Shown here piece after piece: positions 53,270 through 62,036 of a stretch of 64,000 nucleotides of DNA. Where the stretch lies: contig NZ_JAUQSW010000002.1 in the NCBI RefSeq assembly GCF_030581075.1, positions 1 through 64,000 on the forward strand. Direction: 5' to 3'. The notes under the pieces are model-generated. The model saw only the letters and a list, made by a program, of their open reading frames with translations, was not told the origin of the DNA and did not search any database. The DNA comes from Hymenobacter cheonanensis (GTDB taxonomy: Bacteria; Bacteroidota; Bacteroidia; Cytophagales; Hymenobacteraceae). The translations under genes were made by a program, and so were the position numbers. Every line of letters begins with the position of its first letter. The first letter of the stretch is position 1.

Positions 53270-54238
53270 ATGATTTCACGGCAGCGGTATCCCTTTTTAT
53301 TTGCCGCGGGCAGCGGACTACTTTTTGCCCTAGTTGCGCGCTACCTCTTCGACGACCACCTCGGCGACCGCGTGGGCGGGCTGCTCACCCTCAGCTTTTT
53401 GCTGCTTATGCCGCTGGCGCTGGGGGCTATCACCGCGCACTTTATTTCGGGCGAGCGGAGTTTCTGGCGCCTGTGCGGCGCTCCTTGGCTCACCGTGCTG
53501 CTGTTTATCGTCACCGCGCTTATCTTCCACTTAGAAGGCCTTATCTGCCTCCTTATCATTGGCCCGGTGTTTCTGGTGCTGGCGGCAATGGGCGCGCTGC
53601 TTTACACGAGCGTGGCTGAGCGGCTGCCGCCCCGGCACGATAAGACGCTGGTTGTGGCAGGCTTCGCGCTGCTGCCCTTTCTGGCAATTGGCGTCGAAAA
53701 CCGCTTCGACAATCCCAACGATTTTCGCCGCGTCGAAAACACCGTCGAAATAAACGCGCCGGCCGCCGTGGTGTGGCAGCACATCATTCGGGTGGCGCCC
53801 ATCGGGGCTAGCGACCTGGGCCCCAGCCTGATTGACGACATCGGGTTTCCGCGCCCTATCGAGGCCACGCTTACCCGCGAGGGTGTGGGTGGCGTGCGCC
53901 ACGCCACCTTCGAGCGCGGCGTCGAGTTTATCGAAACCGTGGACGACTGGCAGCCCCTGAAACAACTGTCGTTCAGCATTGTGCCTAATACGGCCACCAT
54001 TCCGCCCACCACGTTTGATGAGCACGTGATTGTGGGCGGGCGGTTTTTCGACGTGCTGCGCGGCACCTACGAGCTGCGGCCCGCCGGCCCCGGGCGCACG
54101 CTGCTGGTGCTGCACAGCCAGCAGCGCCTCAGCACCCACCTCAACTGGTATGCCGGCCTCTGGACGGGCTTCGTGATGAGCGAAATACAGCGGCGTATTC
54201 TCTTGGTGCTCAAGCATCGCTGTGAGCAAGCGGGCTAG
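53270..54238 (+). CDS. Membrane protein with C-terminal SRPBCC (START-like) domain
   Basis: 322 residues from ATG 53270. Four membrane helices in the first 145 residues (about 8-24, 38-55, 72-90, 95-118), then a soluble SRPBCC-type domain (about 150-315): VENTVEINAPAAVVWQHIIR, GVGGVRHATFERGVEFIETV, FFDVLRGTYELRPAGPGRTL. Such domains form hydrophobic ligand pockets. The fusion suggests lipid or hydrophobic-ligand handling at the membrane. No close family name is certain. Confidence 0.78.
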   Translation: MISRQRYPFLFAAGSGLLFALVARYLFDDHLGDRVGGLLTLSFLLLMPLALGAITAHFISGERSFWRLCGAPWLTVLLFIVTALIFHLEGLICLLIIGPVFLVLAAMGALLYTSVAERLPPRHDKTLVVAGFALLPFLAIGVENRFDNPNDFRRVENTVEINAPAAVVWQHIIRVAPIGASDLGPSLIDDIGFPRPIEATLTREGVGGVRHATFERGVEFIETVDDWQPLKQLSFSIVPNTATIPPTTFDEHVIVGGRFFDVLRGTYELRPAGPGRTLLVLHSQQRLSTHLNWYAGLWTGFVMSEIQRRILLVLKHRCEQAG

Positions 54239-54409
54239 CCAGCTTACTCGCTTTTTACCCCAACACGCAGCCCGCCAGACAACCTCGGCCCGGCAAAAGC
54301 GTCTGTGGGTATCTGCGGTGGGCTAGCCCGGCCGCAACCTTCTCCCGCCGTTGGCAGTTGGGGGAGAGTTGATTTTATTGTTCTTTTTACTTCGTTAGTT
54401 TCCAGCCTC

Positions 54410-55696
54410 ATGCGTTTCTTTTCCCCTCGCCTCCTGCTCGCCGTGCCCGCCCTGGTGGGTAGCCTGGCGCTGCTGGCCAGCCGGCCCACTACCCCGCAGG
54501 TGGCCCCCGACCCCAACAATGCCGGCCTGAAGCTGCCCGCCGGCTTCGGCGCGCTGGTAGTGGCCGAAACCGGCGGCCGGGCCCGCCACCTGGCCGTTAC
54601 GCCCCAGGGCATCATCTACGTGAAGCTCAACAAGGTAAAGGATGGCAAGGGCATTCTGGAGCTGCGCCCGCAGCCGAGCGGCAAGGCAGCCGTGGCGGGT
54701 GGCTTTGGCGACTACGGCGGCACGGGTATGTACGTGAAGGATGGCTACCTCTACGCCTCCTCCGACCACGCCGTGTACCGCTATAAGCTCGATGCCAAGG
54801 GCGAAGTAACCGACCCTAGCAAGGGCGAGCTGCTGGTGCGCGGCCTGAAAGTGGGCAGCCAGCACGAGTCGAAATCTATTGTGCTCGACAACGCGGGCAA
54901 CCTCTACGTGAACATCGGGGCCTACGCCAACGCCTGCCAGGAGCAGGACCGCACGCGCGGCTCAAAAGGCATCCCAAACTGCCCGATTCTGGACTCGGCG
55001 GGCGGCATCTGGCAGTTTAAGGCTAGCCAGCTCAACCAGCGCTACCCCGACGGCAAGCGCTACGCCACCGGCCTGCGCAACGTGGTGGGCCTCGACTGGA
55101 ACTCGCAAGACAATGAGCTTTTTGTGATGCAGCACGGCCGCGACCAGCTTTCTGATAACTGGCCCCAGTTCTACAACGAGAAGCAGTCGGCCCAGCTGCC
55201 CGCCGAGTGCATGTACGCTGTGAAGCAGGGCGACAATGCCGGCTGGCCCTACCTCTACTACGACCAGCTCCAGCACAAGAAAATGCTAGGCCCCGAGTAC
55301 GGTGGCGATGGCAAGAAAGAAGCCACCGGCAACTACATCGACCCGGCCGCCGCCTACCCCGGCCACATGGCCCCCGATGGCCTGCTCTTTTACACCGGCA
55401 ACATGTTTCCGGCCAAGTACCGCAACGGCGCCTTCATCGCCTTCCACGGCTCCTGGAACCGCGCGCCCGAGCCGCAGGCCGGCTATTACGTAGTTTTTCA
55501 GCCCTTTAAGGATGGCAAACCCAGCGGCCAGTGGGAGGTTTTTGCCGACAATTTCTCGGGCTCGGCAGCCAAAACGGCCAGCGGCCGCGCCGACCACCGC
55601 CCCTGCGGCCTCGCTCAGGGCCCGGATGGCTCGCTCTACGTGAGCGACGACTCGAAGGGCACCATCTACCGCATCGTGTATAACGCTAAGAAATAA
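54410..55696 (+). CDS. PQQ-dependent sugar dehydrogenase-like (sorbosone/glucose dehydrogenase family)
   Basis: 428 residues from ATG 54410. Signal peptide (about 1-25) and a six-blade propeller: LAVTPQGIIYVKLNKVKDGK, LYASSDHAVYRYKLD, HESKSIVLDNAGNLYVNIGA, NVVGLDWNSQDNELFVMQHG, GHMAPDGLLFYTGNMFPAKY, FIAFHGSWNRAPEPQ, GPDGSLYVSDDSKGTIYRIV. These match soluble glucose/sorbosone dehydrogenases of the periplasm. Its stop overlaps the ATG of a cytochrome c gene (TAATG), so electrons from the sugar oxidation probably go to that cytochrome. Confidence 0.9.
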   Translation: MRFFSPRLLLAVPALVGSLALLASRPTTPQVAPDPNNAGLKLPAGFGALVVAETGGRARHLAVTPQGIIYVKLNKVKDGKGILELRPQPSGKAAVAGGFGDYGGTGMYVKDGYLYASSDHAVYRYKLDAKGEVTDPSKGELLVRGLKVGSQHESKSIVLDNAGNLYVNIGAYANACQEQDRTRGSKGIPNCPILDSAGGIWQFKASQLNQRYPDGKRYATGLRNVVGLDWNSQDNELFVMQHGRDQLSDNWPQFYNEKQSAQLPAECMYAVKQGDNAGWPYLYYDQLQHKKMLGPEYGGDGKKEATGNYIDPAAAYPGHMAPDGLLFYTGNMFPAKYRNGAFIAFHGSWNRAPEPQAGYYVVFQPFKDGKPSGQWEVFADNFSGSAAKTASGRADHRPCGLAQGPDGSLYVSDDSKGTIYRIVYNAKK

Positions 55697-56202
55697 TGCC
55701 GGCTTCCTCCTCCGCCACGCCCAACCGCCGCCGCCCGGCAATTTGGCAATCGCTGCTCATTGGCCTGCTAGGCCTCACGGGCGCCACCCTGTCGCTGAGT
55801 GCCCAGCACCGCCAGGCTACCCGCCCCAAGCCAAAAACCACTGCCAAAGCCGACCCGGCCACGGCGGCCAGCCTCACGCGCGGCGCGGTAGTGTACAAAA
55901 ACGTGTGCATTACCTGCCACCAGGCCGATGGCGGCGGCGTGCCCAATATGAACCCGCCGCTCATTAAAACCAGCTATGTCCTCGGCGATAAGGCTAAGCT
56001 GGCCCACATTGTGCTGGCCGGCCTGGCCGAGCCCATCGAAATCGACGGCAACGACTACAAGCAGCACATGCCCGCCCAGGCCTACCTCACCGACCAGCAG
56101 GTGGCCGACGTGCTTACCTACGTGCGCAACAGCTTCGGCAACAAGGCTAGCGCCGTGCAGGTAGCCGAGGTAAAAGCCGTGCGCGCTACACTGCCTAGAT
56201 AA
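55696..56202 (+). CDS. Cytochrome c, membrane-anchored
   Basis: 168 residues. N-terminal membrane anchor or signal (SLLIGLLGLTGATLSLSAQ), a Lys/Ala/Thr linker, then a class I cytochrome c domain with heme motif CITCH (about 71-75) and the axial methionine likely in KQHMPAQAYLTDQQVADVLT. The start codon overlaps the stop of the dehydrogenase gene by one base, a translational-coupling arrangement. It is the likely electron acceptor of that dehydrogenase. Confidence 0.92.
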   Translation: MPASSSATPNRRRPAIWQSLLIGLLGLTGATLSLSAQHRQATRPKPKTTAKADPATAASLTRGAVVYKNVCITCHQADGGGVPNMNPPLIKTSYVLGDKAKLAHIVLAGLAEPIEIDGNDYKQHMPAQAYLTDQQVADVLTYVRNSFGNKASAVQVAEVKAVRATLPR

Positions 56203-56294
56203 TTGCCTTTCAGCACTTACACGCGGCGGTTCCGGCAACGGGGCTGCCGCGTTTTTGTTTGTAATAATACTATTCTATTGCTCCCCATGCGCAG

Positions 56295-56400
56295 ACCCCA
56301 CCCCCAGCCCCTCCCCTTTGGGAGAGGAGAGCCTGACGATAGAGCACGCTAGCCCCGCCGTGGCTCCCCTCTCCCAAAGGGGAGGGGCTGGGGGTGGGGT
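56295..56400. repeat. Family C palindromic repeat, copy 2
   Basis: ACCCCACCCCCAGCCCCTCC (onward to CCTTTGGGAGAGG) at 56295 and its near-exact complement ending at 56400, arms about 39 bp. Related in pattern to the repeat at 26205-26337 (CCCCTCTCC core). It lies in the 307-bp gap between the cytochrome and desaturase-like genes; the rest of that gap holds nothing recognisable. Confidence 0.85.
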
Positions 56401-56509
56401 TACGCGGGCGGCGAGCCGTGCCCAGGACTTGCCTATAAATTAGCCTTTGTCCTATACTTTCCCTTGCTAGCCCGGTTATAAGGCCGTCTGTACCATAAGC
56501 CCCTGCCTT

Positions 56510-57409
56510 ATGCGCCCCGCCCCTTTGCTGCCGGCTCAGCACCGCCTCACCACCGCCTGGTTTCACGGCTGCTGGCTTTATGGCAATTTGCTCATCGGGC
56601 TGGTTTGGGGATTGCCGCATCTTACCTGGCAGCGTAGCCTGGCCTCGCTGGGGCTGGCGGTGCTCACGGTAGGGCTGGGTCACGCGGTGGGGCTGCACCG
56701 AGGCATCATTCACCGGGCGTTCCAGACTTCGCACTTCTGGCGCGGCGTGTTGGCTTATTTGAGTGTGCAGGCCGGCGTGGGTGGGCCCATTTCGTGGCTG
56801 AAATCGCATTATTACCGCGACTACTGGCAGAACCAACCCGCTAGCCCCGCCTACTTCCGCTACGACCATCCCATCTGGCAAGACTACCACTGGAACCATC
56901 ACCTAGCTCTGCTCTCGGCCGATGACACCGTGTACGCCATTCCGCCCGCCGACCTGCATGACCCGTGGCTGGCGTGGCTCGAAAAAACCTGGGTGCTGCA
57001 CGTGCTGGCCCTGGCCGGCTTGGTATGGCTAGCCTTTGGCTTCGAGGCGATGGCCGCCGTGGTGTGCCTGCGCGTGGTCGTGAGTATGCTCGGCCACTGG
57101 TTCGTCACTTACGTGTCGCACACCTCGGGCTACGCCCGCTACCACGTGGCCGGCGCGGCCGAGAGCGGCTACAACAACCTGCTGCTCGGGGTGCTTAGCT
57201 TCGGCGAGGGCTTTCACAACACCCACCACGCCCACCCGCGCTCGGCCCGCATGGGCACCGCCTGGTACGAGCTGGACCTGGGCTGGCTGCTGGTGCGCGG
57301 CATGGAGGCACTAGGCCTAGTTTGGGCCGTGGAAGCCGCCGGCCGCACCGATACCCAGAAGCCCCAGGCCCAGGTGCAGCCCACCCGCCGCTGGCCCTGG
57401 GCGGGCTAG
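56510..57409 (+). CDS. Fatty acid desaturase-like membrane protein with incomplete histidine boxes
   Basis: 299 residues with about four membrane helices. Box 1 is HAVGLHR (HxxxxH, about 62-68) and box 3 is FHNTHHAHP (HNxHH). Box 2, normally HRxHH after the second helix pair, reads WLKSHYYRDYWQNQP, with only one histidine; a further WNHHLAL lies at about 128-134. So it belongs to the acyl-CoA/lipid desaturase superfamily, but the di-iron site may be incomplete or arranged differently. A lipid substrate is assumed from family. Confidence 0.8.
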   Translation: MRPAPLLPAQHRLTTAWFHGCWLYGNLLIGLVWGLPHLTWQRSLASLGLAVLTVGLGHAVGLHRGIIHRAFQTSHFWRGVLAYLSVQAGVGGPISWLKSHYYRDYWQNQPASPAYFRYDHPIWQDYHWNHHLALLSADDTVYAIPPADLHDPWLAWLEKTWVLHVLALAGLVWLAFGFEAMAAVVCLRVVVSMLGHWFVTYVSHTSGYARYHVAGAAESGYNNLLLGVLSFGEGFHNTHHAHPRSARMGTAWYELDLGWLLVRGMEALGLVWAVEAAGRTDTQKPQAQVQPTRRWPWAG

Positions 57410-57414
57410 CTTTG
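57407..57414 (+). promoter_or_regulatory. -7 box before the ATPase/nuclease-like pair
   Basis: TAGCTTTG overlaps the stop codon of the desaturase-like gene and lies 19 bp before ATG 57434. It would make the pair its own transcription unit; no ideal -33 TTG. Confidence 0.45.
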
Positions 57415-57433
57415 CAGCCTTATTTTAAGAGCT

Positions 57434-58717
57434 ATGAACGAACAATTGATTGTCAAGAATTTCGGCCCGATTAAAGACGCTACAGTGGACTTTAAGCGCG
57501 TCACTATTTTTATCGGGCCAACGGGCGGGGGCAAGAGTACGCTAGCGAAATTGAAAGATATTTTTCTGTATCGCAGAAACTATACTGTAGGAGAGACAAA
57601 AAAATCTAGCCACCCTCGATTTGATTCCAAAATAGCATACCAAGAGCACGGCTTATTAAATTTCTTTTCTAACAATACATTTATCGATTATAAATCATTC
57701 TATATTCATATCAATTACAAGAATGGCAATCATTTCATTGGCATTACCCTTGATAACATTCGAAACACTAAGCCAATAATTTCAAAAGAACAACTAATCA
57801 TACTGAATGAAAGAGTGAAGGAAGCAATTATACTGCAAGAAAAAGGATTGGAATTTGACAAAATTCAGAAAGAAATAGTAGGTGAATTATCAGAAATGAT
57901 AGCTGAATTACGCGACCTTCAATCGGGAGAAAGGACAAAAAGAGACTTCCCTACATTTGTCGCGCCTATAAGCCCTTGGTACTGCACTTCTGAAAGAGTT
58001 TTTGTTCCAGCTTTAGAGTATTCCTGGGCAGGATTGATTAGAGATGACATAGGCTTACCAAAACTTCTATTGCATTTTGCCAACAGCTTTCTACAAGCCA
58101 AAAAAGAAGTACCTGAATTAGCTATTCCGTTTCTAAATATTAAATACCTACATCAGGATGGGCGAGACCGTATAAAAATTCCTGGACGCGAAGAACCCCT
58201 ATTGTTGTTGGAAACTGCTAGCGGCATCCAATCCGTAACCCCGCTGCTGGTGCTGCTAGAGCACCTGAGCCGCAACACTGAGCAGGCGCAAAGCTTCATC
58301 ATCGAAGAGCCGGAGCTAAACCTCTATCCTACCGCCCAGCGCGATTTGGTGTACTGGCTACTGGAGAAATGCACTCAAGGCGATAATGACTTGACCATCA
58401 CCACGCACAGCCCCTATGTGCTGTCGGCTCTCAACCTGGCTTTGTATGCGGGCAAAGTCGCGACGCTGTTTCCGCATCAGCGCCAGAAAGTAGCGAAGAT
58501 TATTCCCGAGAAGTATTGGCTGAAGGCCGAGGAGTTCAGCGCCTACTATGTGGCGGGGGGCGGTGTTAAATCCATTTTTGATACAAAAACCGGCCTGCTC
58601 AGCGAAAGCCAGCTTGATGAAGTATCGGGCCATTTTGCCGACGTATTCGACCGGCTGACTGACTTGCGGGTACCCGAAAAGAAAGCTCCCGCTAAAGCCA
58701 AGTCTGCCAGGAAATGA
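57434..58717 (+). CDS. AAA/ABC-type ATPase (OLD/AAA_15-like), first gene of a two-gene unit
   Basis: 427 residues. SMC/ABC-like ATPase split by a long insert: N-terminal KNFGPIKDATVDF and Walker A GPTGGGKST (28-36); signature-like ASGIQS (262-267); Walker B FIIEEPELNLYP (288-299); H-loop TTHSPYVL (324-331). The C-terminus stops soon after (FSAYYVAGGGVKSIFDTKTG) with a basic tail and has no TOPRIM nuclease domain as OLD/GajA proteins do. Bases about 57580-58220 are far more AT-rich than both the gene's ends and its neighbours. The stop overlaps the next start (ATGA), so the two proteins are co-made. A defence role is inferred. Confidence 0.85.
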   Translation: MNEQLIVKNFGPIKDATVDFKRVTIFIGPTGGGKSTLAKLKDIFLYRRNYTVGETKKSSHPRFDSKIAYQEHGLLNFFSNNTFIDYKSFYIHINYKNGNHFIGITLDNIRNTKPIISKEQLIILNERVKEAIILQEKGLEFDKIQKEIVGELSEMIAELRDLQSGERTKRDFPTFVAPISPWYCTSERVFVPALEYSWAGLIRDDIGLPKLLLHFANSFLQAKKEVPELAIPFLNIKYLHQDGRDRIKIPGREEPLLLLETASGIQSVTPLLVLLEHLSRNTEQAQSFIIEEPELNLYPTAQRDLVYWLLEKCTQGDNDLTITTHSPYVLSALNLALYAGKVATLFPHQRQKVAKIIPEKYWLKAEEFSAYYVAGGGVKSIFDTKTGLLSESQLDEVSGHFADVFDRLTDLRVPEKKAPAKAKSARK

Positions 58718-59259
58718 AGTCTCGCATAGAGCGAGCATATCCCCACGGCTCGCGGTGTATCATTCACCATACGCGCACGGTGCGGCGCATTTTCGACTGC
58801 CCCATTCGGAAACTAACGCTTTACCGGACCGGTACTCGCGACCCTGACCTCGACTTTGAAATAGCGAACCCTAGCGGCCGTGATTTTTACACTATCAGCG
58901 TCGATGGATGTTTGTACCCCACCTCCCGAGGACCCAAACGCTGTGACTACGCCTTTTTCTGGAATGAAACAATAGTATTTGTCGAGTTCAAGCTTGGCAT
59001 GCCAGTTGGCAAAAGGACTAATGTTTCGGTACGCATGGGTCAAGCGCTTAATCAACTTATTCCTACCATCAGACGCTTCCAGCGGCACGGAGTTTTTCTA
59101 GAGGAAACCAAGGTTGAGGCAATAGCTTTTGTGAGTCGCCGCCCTATTCGTCCGCTTAATACTATTTCCATGCAAGCGGCGAAAGACAAGTTGAAGACGG
59201 CCTTCCCGACGCTTAATGTCAAGTTTAAGGTTAGCAAATCGAGAACTCTTCTTCGCTAG
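58714..59259 (+). CDS. Small protein with PD-(D/E)XK-like motif, partner of the ATPase
   Basis: 181 residues, no signal peptide or membrane segment. A central beta-hairpin carries KRCDYAFFWNETIVFVEFKL: Asp78, Glu91 and Lys93 fit the D...ExK catalytic pattern of PD-(D/E)XK nucleases, followed by a helix with Gln110 (RMGQALNQL), as in many members. Family not recognised. Its start overlaps the ATPase stop by 4 bp. Together the pair recalls Septu- or Gabija-type systems (ATPase plus nuclease) but with a different nuclease fold. Catalytic activity is a motif-based inference. Confidence 0.75.
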   Translation: MKSRIERAYPHGSRCIIHHTRTVRRIFDCPIRKLTLYRTGTRDPDLDFEIANPSGRDFYTISVDGCLYPTSRGPKRCDYAFFWNETIVFVEFKLGMPVGKRTNVSVRMGQALNQLIPTIRRFQRHGVFLEETKVEAIAFVSRRPIRPLNTISMQAAKDKLKTAFPTLNVKFKVSKSRTLLR

Positions 59260-59347
59260 GGCGGGTGCTGTCATATGCTAGCCGTACAACCTTTTGCCTC
59301 TTCCCGACTTATGAAGGCTGTACCTACATCATTTTGATTTCTCCATT

Positions 59348-60229
59348 ATGGCCGCTCCCACCTTTCGCCGCGTTTTCCAGGTTATTGATGGCAACAAGAA
59401 GCTCGTCGGCGACGGCTTCGACGTGACCAGCCCCATGCCGGGGCCGCGCATCCGGCAGCTGAGCCCTTACCTGCTCATCGACCATATCGGGCCGATGCAG
59501 ATTGCGCCCACCAACACGCCGCTAGGCTCACCGCCCCACCCCCACCGGGGCTTTGAAACCGTGACGGTGGTGTACGATGGCCACCTGGCCCACCGCGACA
59601 CCGCCGGCCACGATGGCAGCATCGGCCCCGGCGATGTGCAATGGATGACCGCCGGCGCCGGCCTGCGCCACGCCGAAATGTATGACCGCGACTTTGCCCG
59701 GCGCGGTGGCACCCTGGAATTGCTCCAACTCTGGGTGAATATGCCCAAGGCCGATAAGCTCGTGGCGCCCAAGTACCAGGAGCTGCGCGCCGTTAGCATC
59801 CCGAGCGTGCCGTTGGCCGACGGGAAAGGCAGTATCCGCGTTATCGCGGGCAGCTACGGCGGGGCTACTGGCCCGGCCAGCACGTTTTCGCCCCTGACGC
59901 TGCTCGATTTGCACTTGCAGCAGGGTGCTGATTTTGTACTCACGCTACCCGCCGCTTACAACGTGGGCCTGTATGTGGTGCGCGGCGCGGTACTGGTGAA
60001 CGGCGACCGCCCCGCCCGTACCCAGCAGCTCGTGGTGCTGGGCTGGAACTCGGCCGATGTGCAAATCACGGCCTCCGAAGACAGCCTAGTGCTGGTGCTG
60101 GCCGGCGCGCCCATTGAGGAGCCGCTCGCCACCTACGGCCCCTTCGTGATGAACACCAACGAGGAGCTGATGCAGGCCATCGCCGACTTTGAGAGCGGCA
60201 ACATGGGCAAGTTTCCGGAGGACGAGTAG
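59348..60229 (+). CDS. Pirin-family protein
   Basis: 293 residues, two cupin domains. Metal-site residues of pirins are present: SPPHPHRGFETVTVVY (two His), and GLRHAEMYD (His and Glu). Upstream LLIDHIGPM matches the family start. Pirins bind iron in the first cupin; some oxidise quercetin, others modulate regulators. C-terminal cupin: LLQLWVNMPKADKLVAPKYQ and TYGPFVMNTNEELMQAIADF. Single gene, cytoplasmic. Confidence 0.93.
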   Translation: MAAPTFRRVFQVIDGNKKLVGDGFDVTSPMPGPRIRQLSPYLLIDHIGPMQIAPTNTPLGSPPHPHRGFETVTVVYDGHLAHRDTAGHDGSIGPGDVQWMTAGAGLRHAEMYDRDFARRGGTLELLQLWVNMPKADKLVAPKYQELRAVSIPSVPLADGKGSIRVIAGSYGGATGPASTFSPLTLLDLHLQQGADFVLTLPAAYNVGLYVVRGAVLVNGDRPARTQQLVVLGWNSADVQITASEDSLVLVLAGAPIEEPLATYGPFVMNTNEELMQAIADFESGNMGKFPEDE

Positions 60230-60309
60230 GCTGTTTGTGTCGTAAGCTTCAGCTCACGCTACATTGTCATTGCTACTATTTACCACCTCACGCTAACCGC
60301 CATTTCCAC

Positions 60310-61473
60310 ATGCCCGACTTGCTGACTTCTGACACTTCGCGCCGCGAGTTTATGCGCACGCTTTCGCTGGGGGCAGGTGGAGCCCTGGCGAGTTCATCGG
60401 CGCTGGCTAGCCCCTTGCGCTGGCTGGCGCCCGGCCGCAAGCTGGGCGTGGCGCTGGTGGGCCTGGGCAAGTACAGCACCGGCCAGCTAGCCCCGGCTTT
60501 GCAGCAAACCAGGTTTTGCCAGCTGGCCGGCGTAGTCACGGGCTCGCCGGCTAAGGCGGCGCAGTGGCAAAAGCAGTATGGCGTTCCGGCCAAAAGCTGC
60601 TACGACTACCAGACCTTCGACCGCATCATCGACAACCCGGCCATTGACATTGTGTACGTGGTGCTGCCCAATGCCCTGCACGCCGAGTACGTGGTGCGGG
60701 CGGCGCAAGCCGGCAAGCACGTTATTTGCGAGAAGCCGATGGCTACCTCCGTGGCCGATGCGCAGCACATGATTGCGGCCATGAAAAAAGCAGGCAAGCA
60801 GCTCAGCGTGGGCTACCGCCTGCACTTCGAGCCGCACAACCAGGCCATGATGCGCCTGGGCCAGACGCAGGCGTATGGTAAAATCAACCACCTAGCGGCC
60901 GATAATGGCTTTAAATTTGGCAACGACACCCCTTGGCGGGTGAATAAGGAGCTGAGCGGCGGCGGCCCGCTCATGGACATGGGCATTTACTGCCTGCAAG
61001 GCTGCCTCTACACCAAGGGCCAGGTGCCGGTTTCGGTCACGGCCAAGTTTACGCCCGAAACGGGTACCGGCTACTTCAAAGAGGTAGAAGCCGGCCTGAG
61101 CTGGCAAATGCGCTTTGCCGACGGCACCCTGGCCGACTGCCGCACCAGCTACGCCGAAAATATGCCCGGCCGCCTGCGCGCCGACGCCGCCAGCGGGTGG
61201 TTTGAGTTGGAGCCGGCCTTTGGCTACGGCGGGCTGGCCGGCAAGACCAGCAAAAATGACGGCCTGCTCAACCTGCCCAATATCAACCAGCAAGCCGCCC
61301 AGCTAGACGATTTTGCCCAGTGCGTGCTGCAAAACAAGCCCACGCGCGTGCCCGGCGAGATGGGCCTGCGCGACGTGCAACTGCTCGCGGCCATTTACCG
61401 CGCCGCCGAAACCGGCCAGCTTGTATCGACCAAAGATGCCGGGCAGCTTATCGACCGCACCAACGCCCGCTAG
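60310..61473 (+). CDS. Exported Gfo/Idh/MocA-family oxidoreductase
   Basis: 387 residues from ATG 60310. Twin-arginine signal (TSDTSRREFMRTLSLGAGGA), then an NAD(P)-binding Rossmann domain (GVALVGLGKYSTGQLAPALQ), the family CEKPMATSVADA motif with its active-site lysine, and YRLHFEPHNQAMM. Close in layout to glucose-fructose oxidoreductase, which is also Tat-exported with tightly bound NADP. It probably oxidises a sugar in the periplasm. Its stop overlaps the convergent DUF4136 stop by 4 bp. Confidence 0.9.
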   Translation: MPDLLTSDTSRREFMRTLSLGAGGALASSSALASPLRWLAPGRKLGVALVGLGKYSTGQLAPALQQTRFCQLAGVVTGSPAKAAQWQKQYGVPAKSCYDYQTFDRIIDNPAIDIVYVVLPNALHAEYVVRAAQAGKHVICEKPMATSVADAQHMIAAMKKAGKQLSVGYRLHFEPHNQAMMRLGQTQAYGKINHLAADNGFKFGNDTPWRVNKELSGGGPLMDMGIYCLQGCLYTKGQVPVSVTAKFTPETGTGYFKEVEAGLSWQMRFADGTLADCRTSYAENMPGRLRADAASGWFELEPAFGYGGLAGKTSKNDGLLNLPNINQQAAQLDDFAQCVLQNKPTRVPGEMGLRDVQLLAAIYRAAETGQLVSTKDAGQLIDRTNAR

Positions 61474-62036
61474 CGGGCCGGCACCGGGAAGCGGGCAAAC
61501 ACCTCGGCCACGCCCTTGTCAATCTGCTTGGCGGCGCGGGTGGGCGTGCGCGACAAAATACTGGATGTGGTGCCCTGCCACACCAGCTCTTTGCGGGCGG
61601 CATCGACCAGGTCGATGGTGACGGTGCCCTCCTGATACTGGCCCACCGGAATATCACCGGCCTGCCAGTGGTAGTTGCGCTGGCCAATGTAGTAAGGCGC
61701 CCCGTCGGTCTGATAGTTGGCCTGCCGGGTTTGCACGCGCTGCTCCGTCACGAGGCCCAGGTTCACCCACAGGTCGGGCTGGTCGGCTTTCTGAAAGCCG
61801 CGCGCCTCCAGCTCGCGCGTCACGGCCCGCTTGAGGTCGAAAATATTGGAGCCCGAGTTGATAAACGCCGAGTCGTTGCGCGCCGCCTCGTCCATGAAAT
61901 TGTAGGTTTTGTAGCGCGTCAGGTTCACGCCCGGGCGGCTGTCAACCCGCGTGGTAGCCTGCTCCGAAGAGCAGGCGGCTAGCCCCAGCACGCACGCAAA
62001 CAACTGGGCTTTCAACAACTGGCGGATGGGAAACAT
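61470..62036 (-). CDS. DUF4136 lipoprotein
   Basis: 188 residues. Lipobox LGLAAC (Cys about 22); then the DUF4136 pattern: NLTRYKTYNFMDEAARNDSA, LKRAVTRELEARGFQKADQP, DLWVNLGL, VTIDLVDAARKELVWQGTTS, IDKGVAEVFARFP. Function of the family is unknown; members are envelope lipoproteins. Convergent with the oxidoreductase gene. Confidence 0.88.
   Translation of the reverse strand: MFPIRQLLKAQLFACVLGLAACSSEQATTRVDSRPGVNLTRYKTYNFMDEAARNDSAFINSGSNIFDLKRAVTRELEARGFQKADQPDLWVNLGLVTEQRVQTRQANYQTDGAPYYIGQRNYHWQAGDIPVGQYQEGTVTIDLVDAARKELVWQGTTSSILSRTPTRAAKQIDKGVAEVFARFPVPAR

Noticed and set aside
52534-53619. 361-codon plus-strand frame across the hydrolase gene and the start of the next gene.
   Set aside because: Antisense to a complete hydrolase with an intact triad and out of frame with the SRPBCC gene; composition is shadow-like.
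54330-54380. CTCCCGCC...GGGGGAG imperfect inverted repeat before the dehydrogenase gene.
   Set aside because: Short, imperfect pairing; it resembles part of a family C repeat but lacks the full arms.
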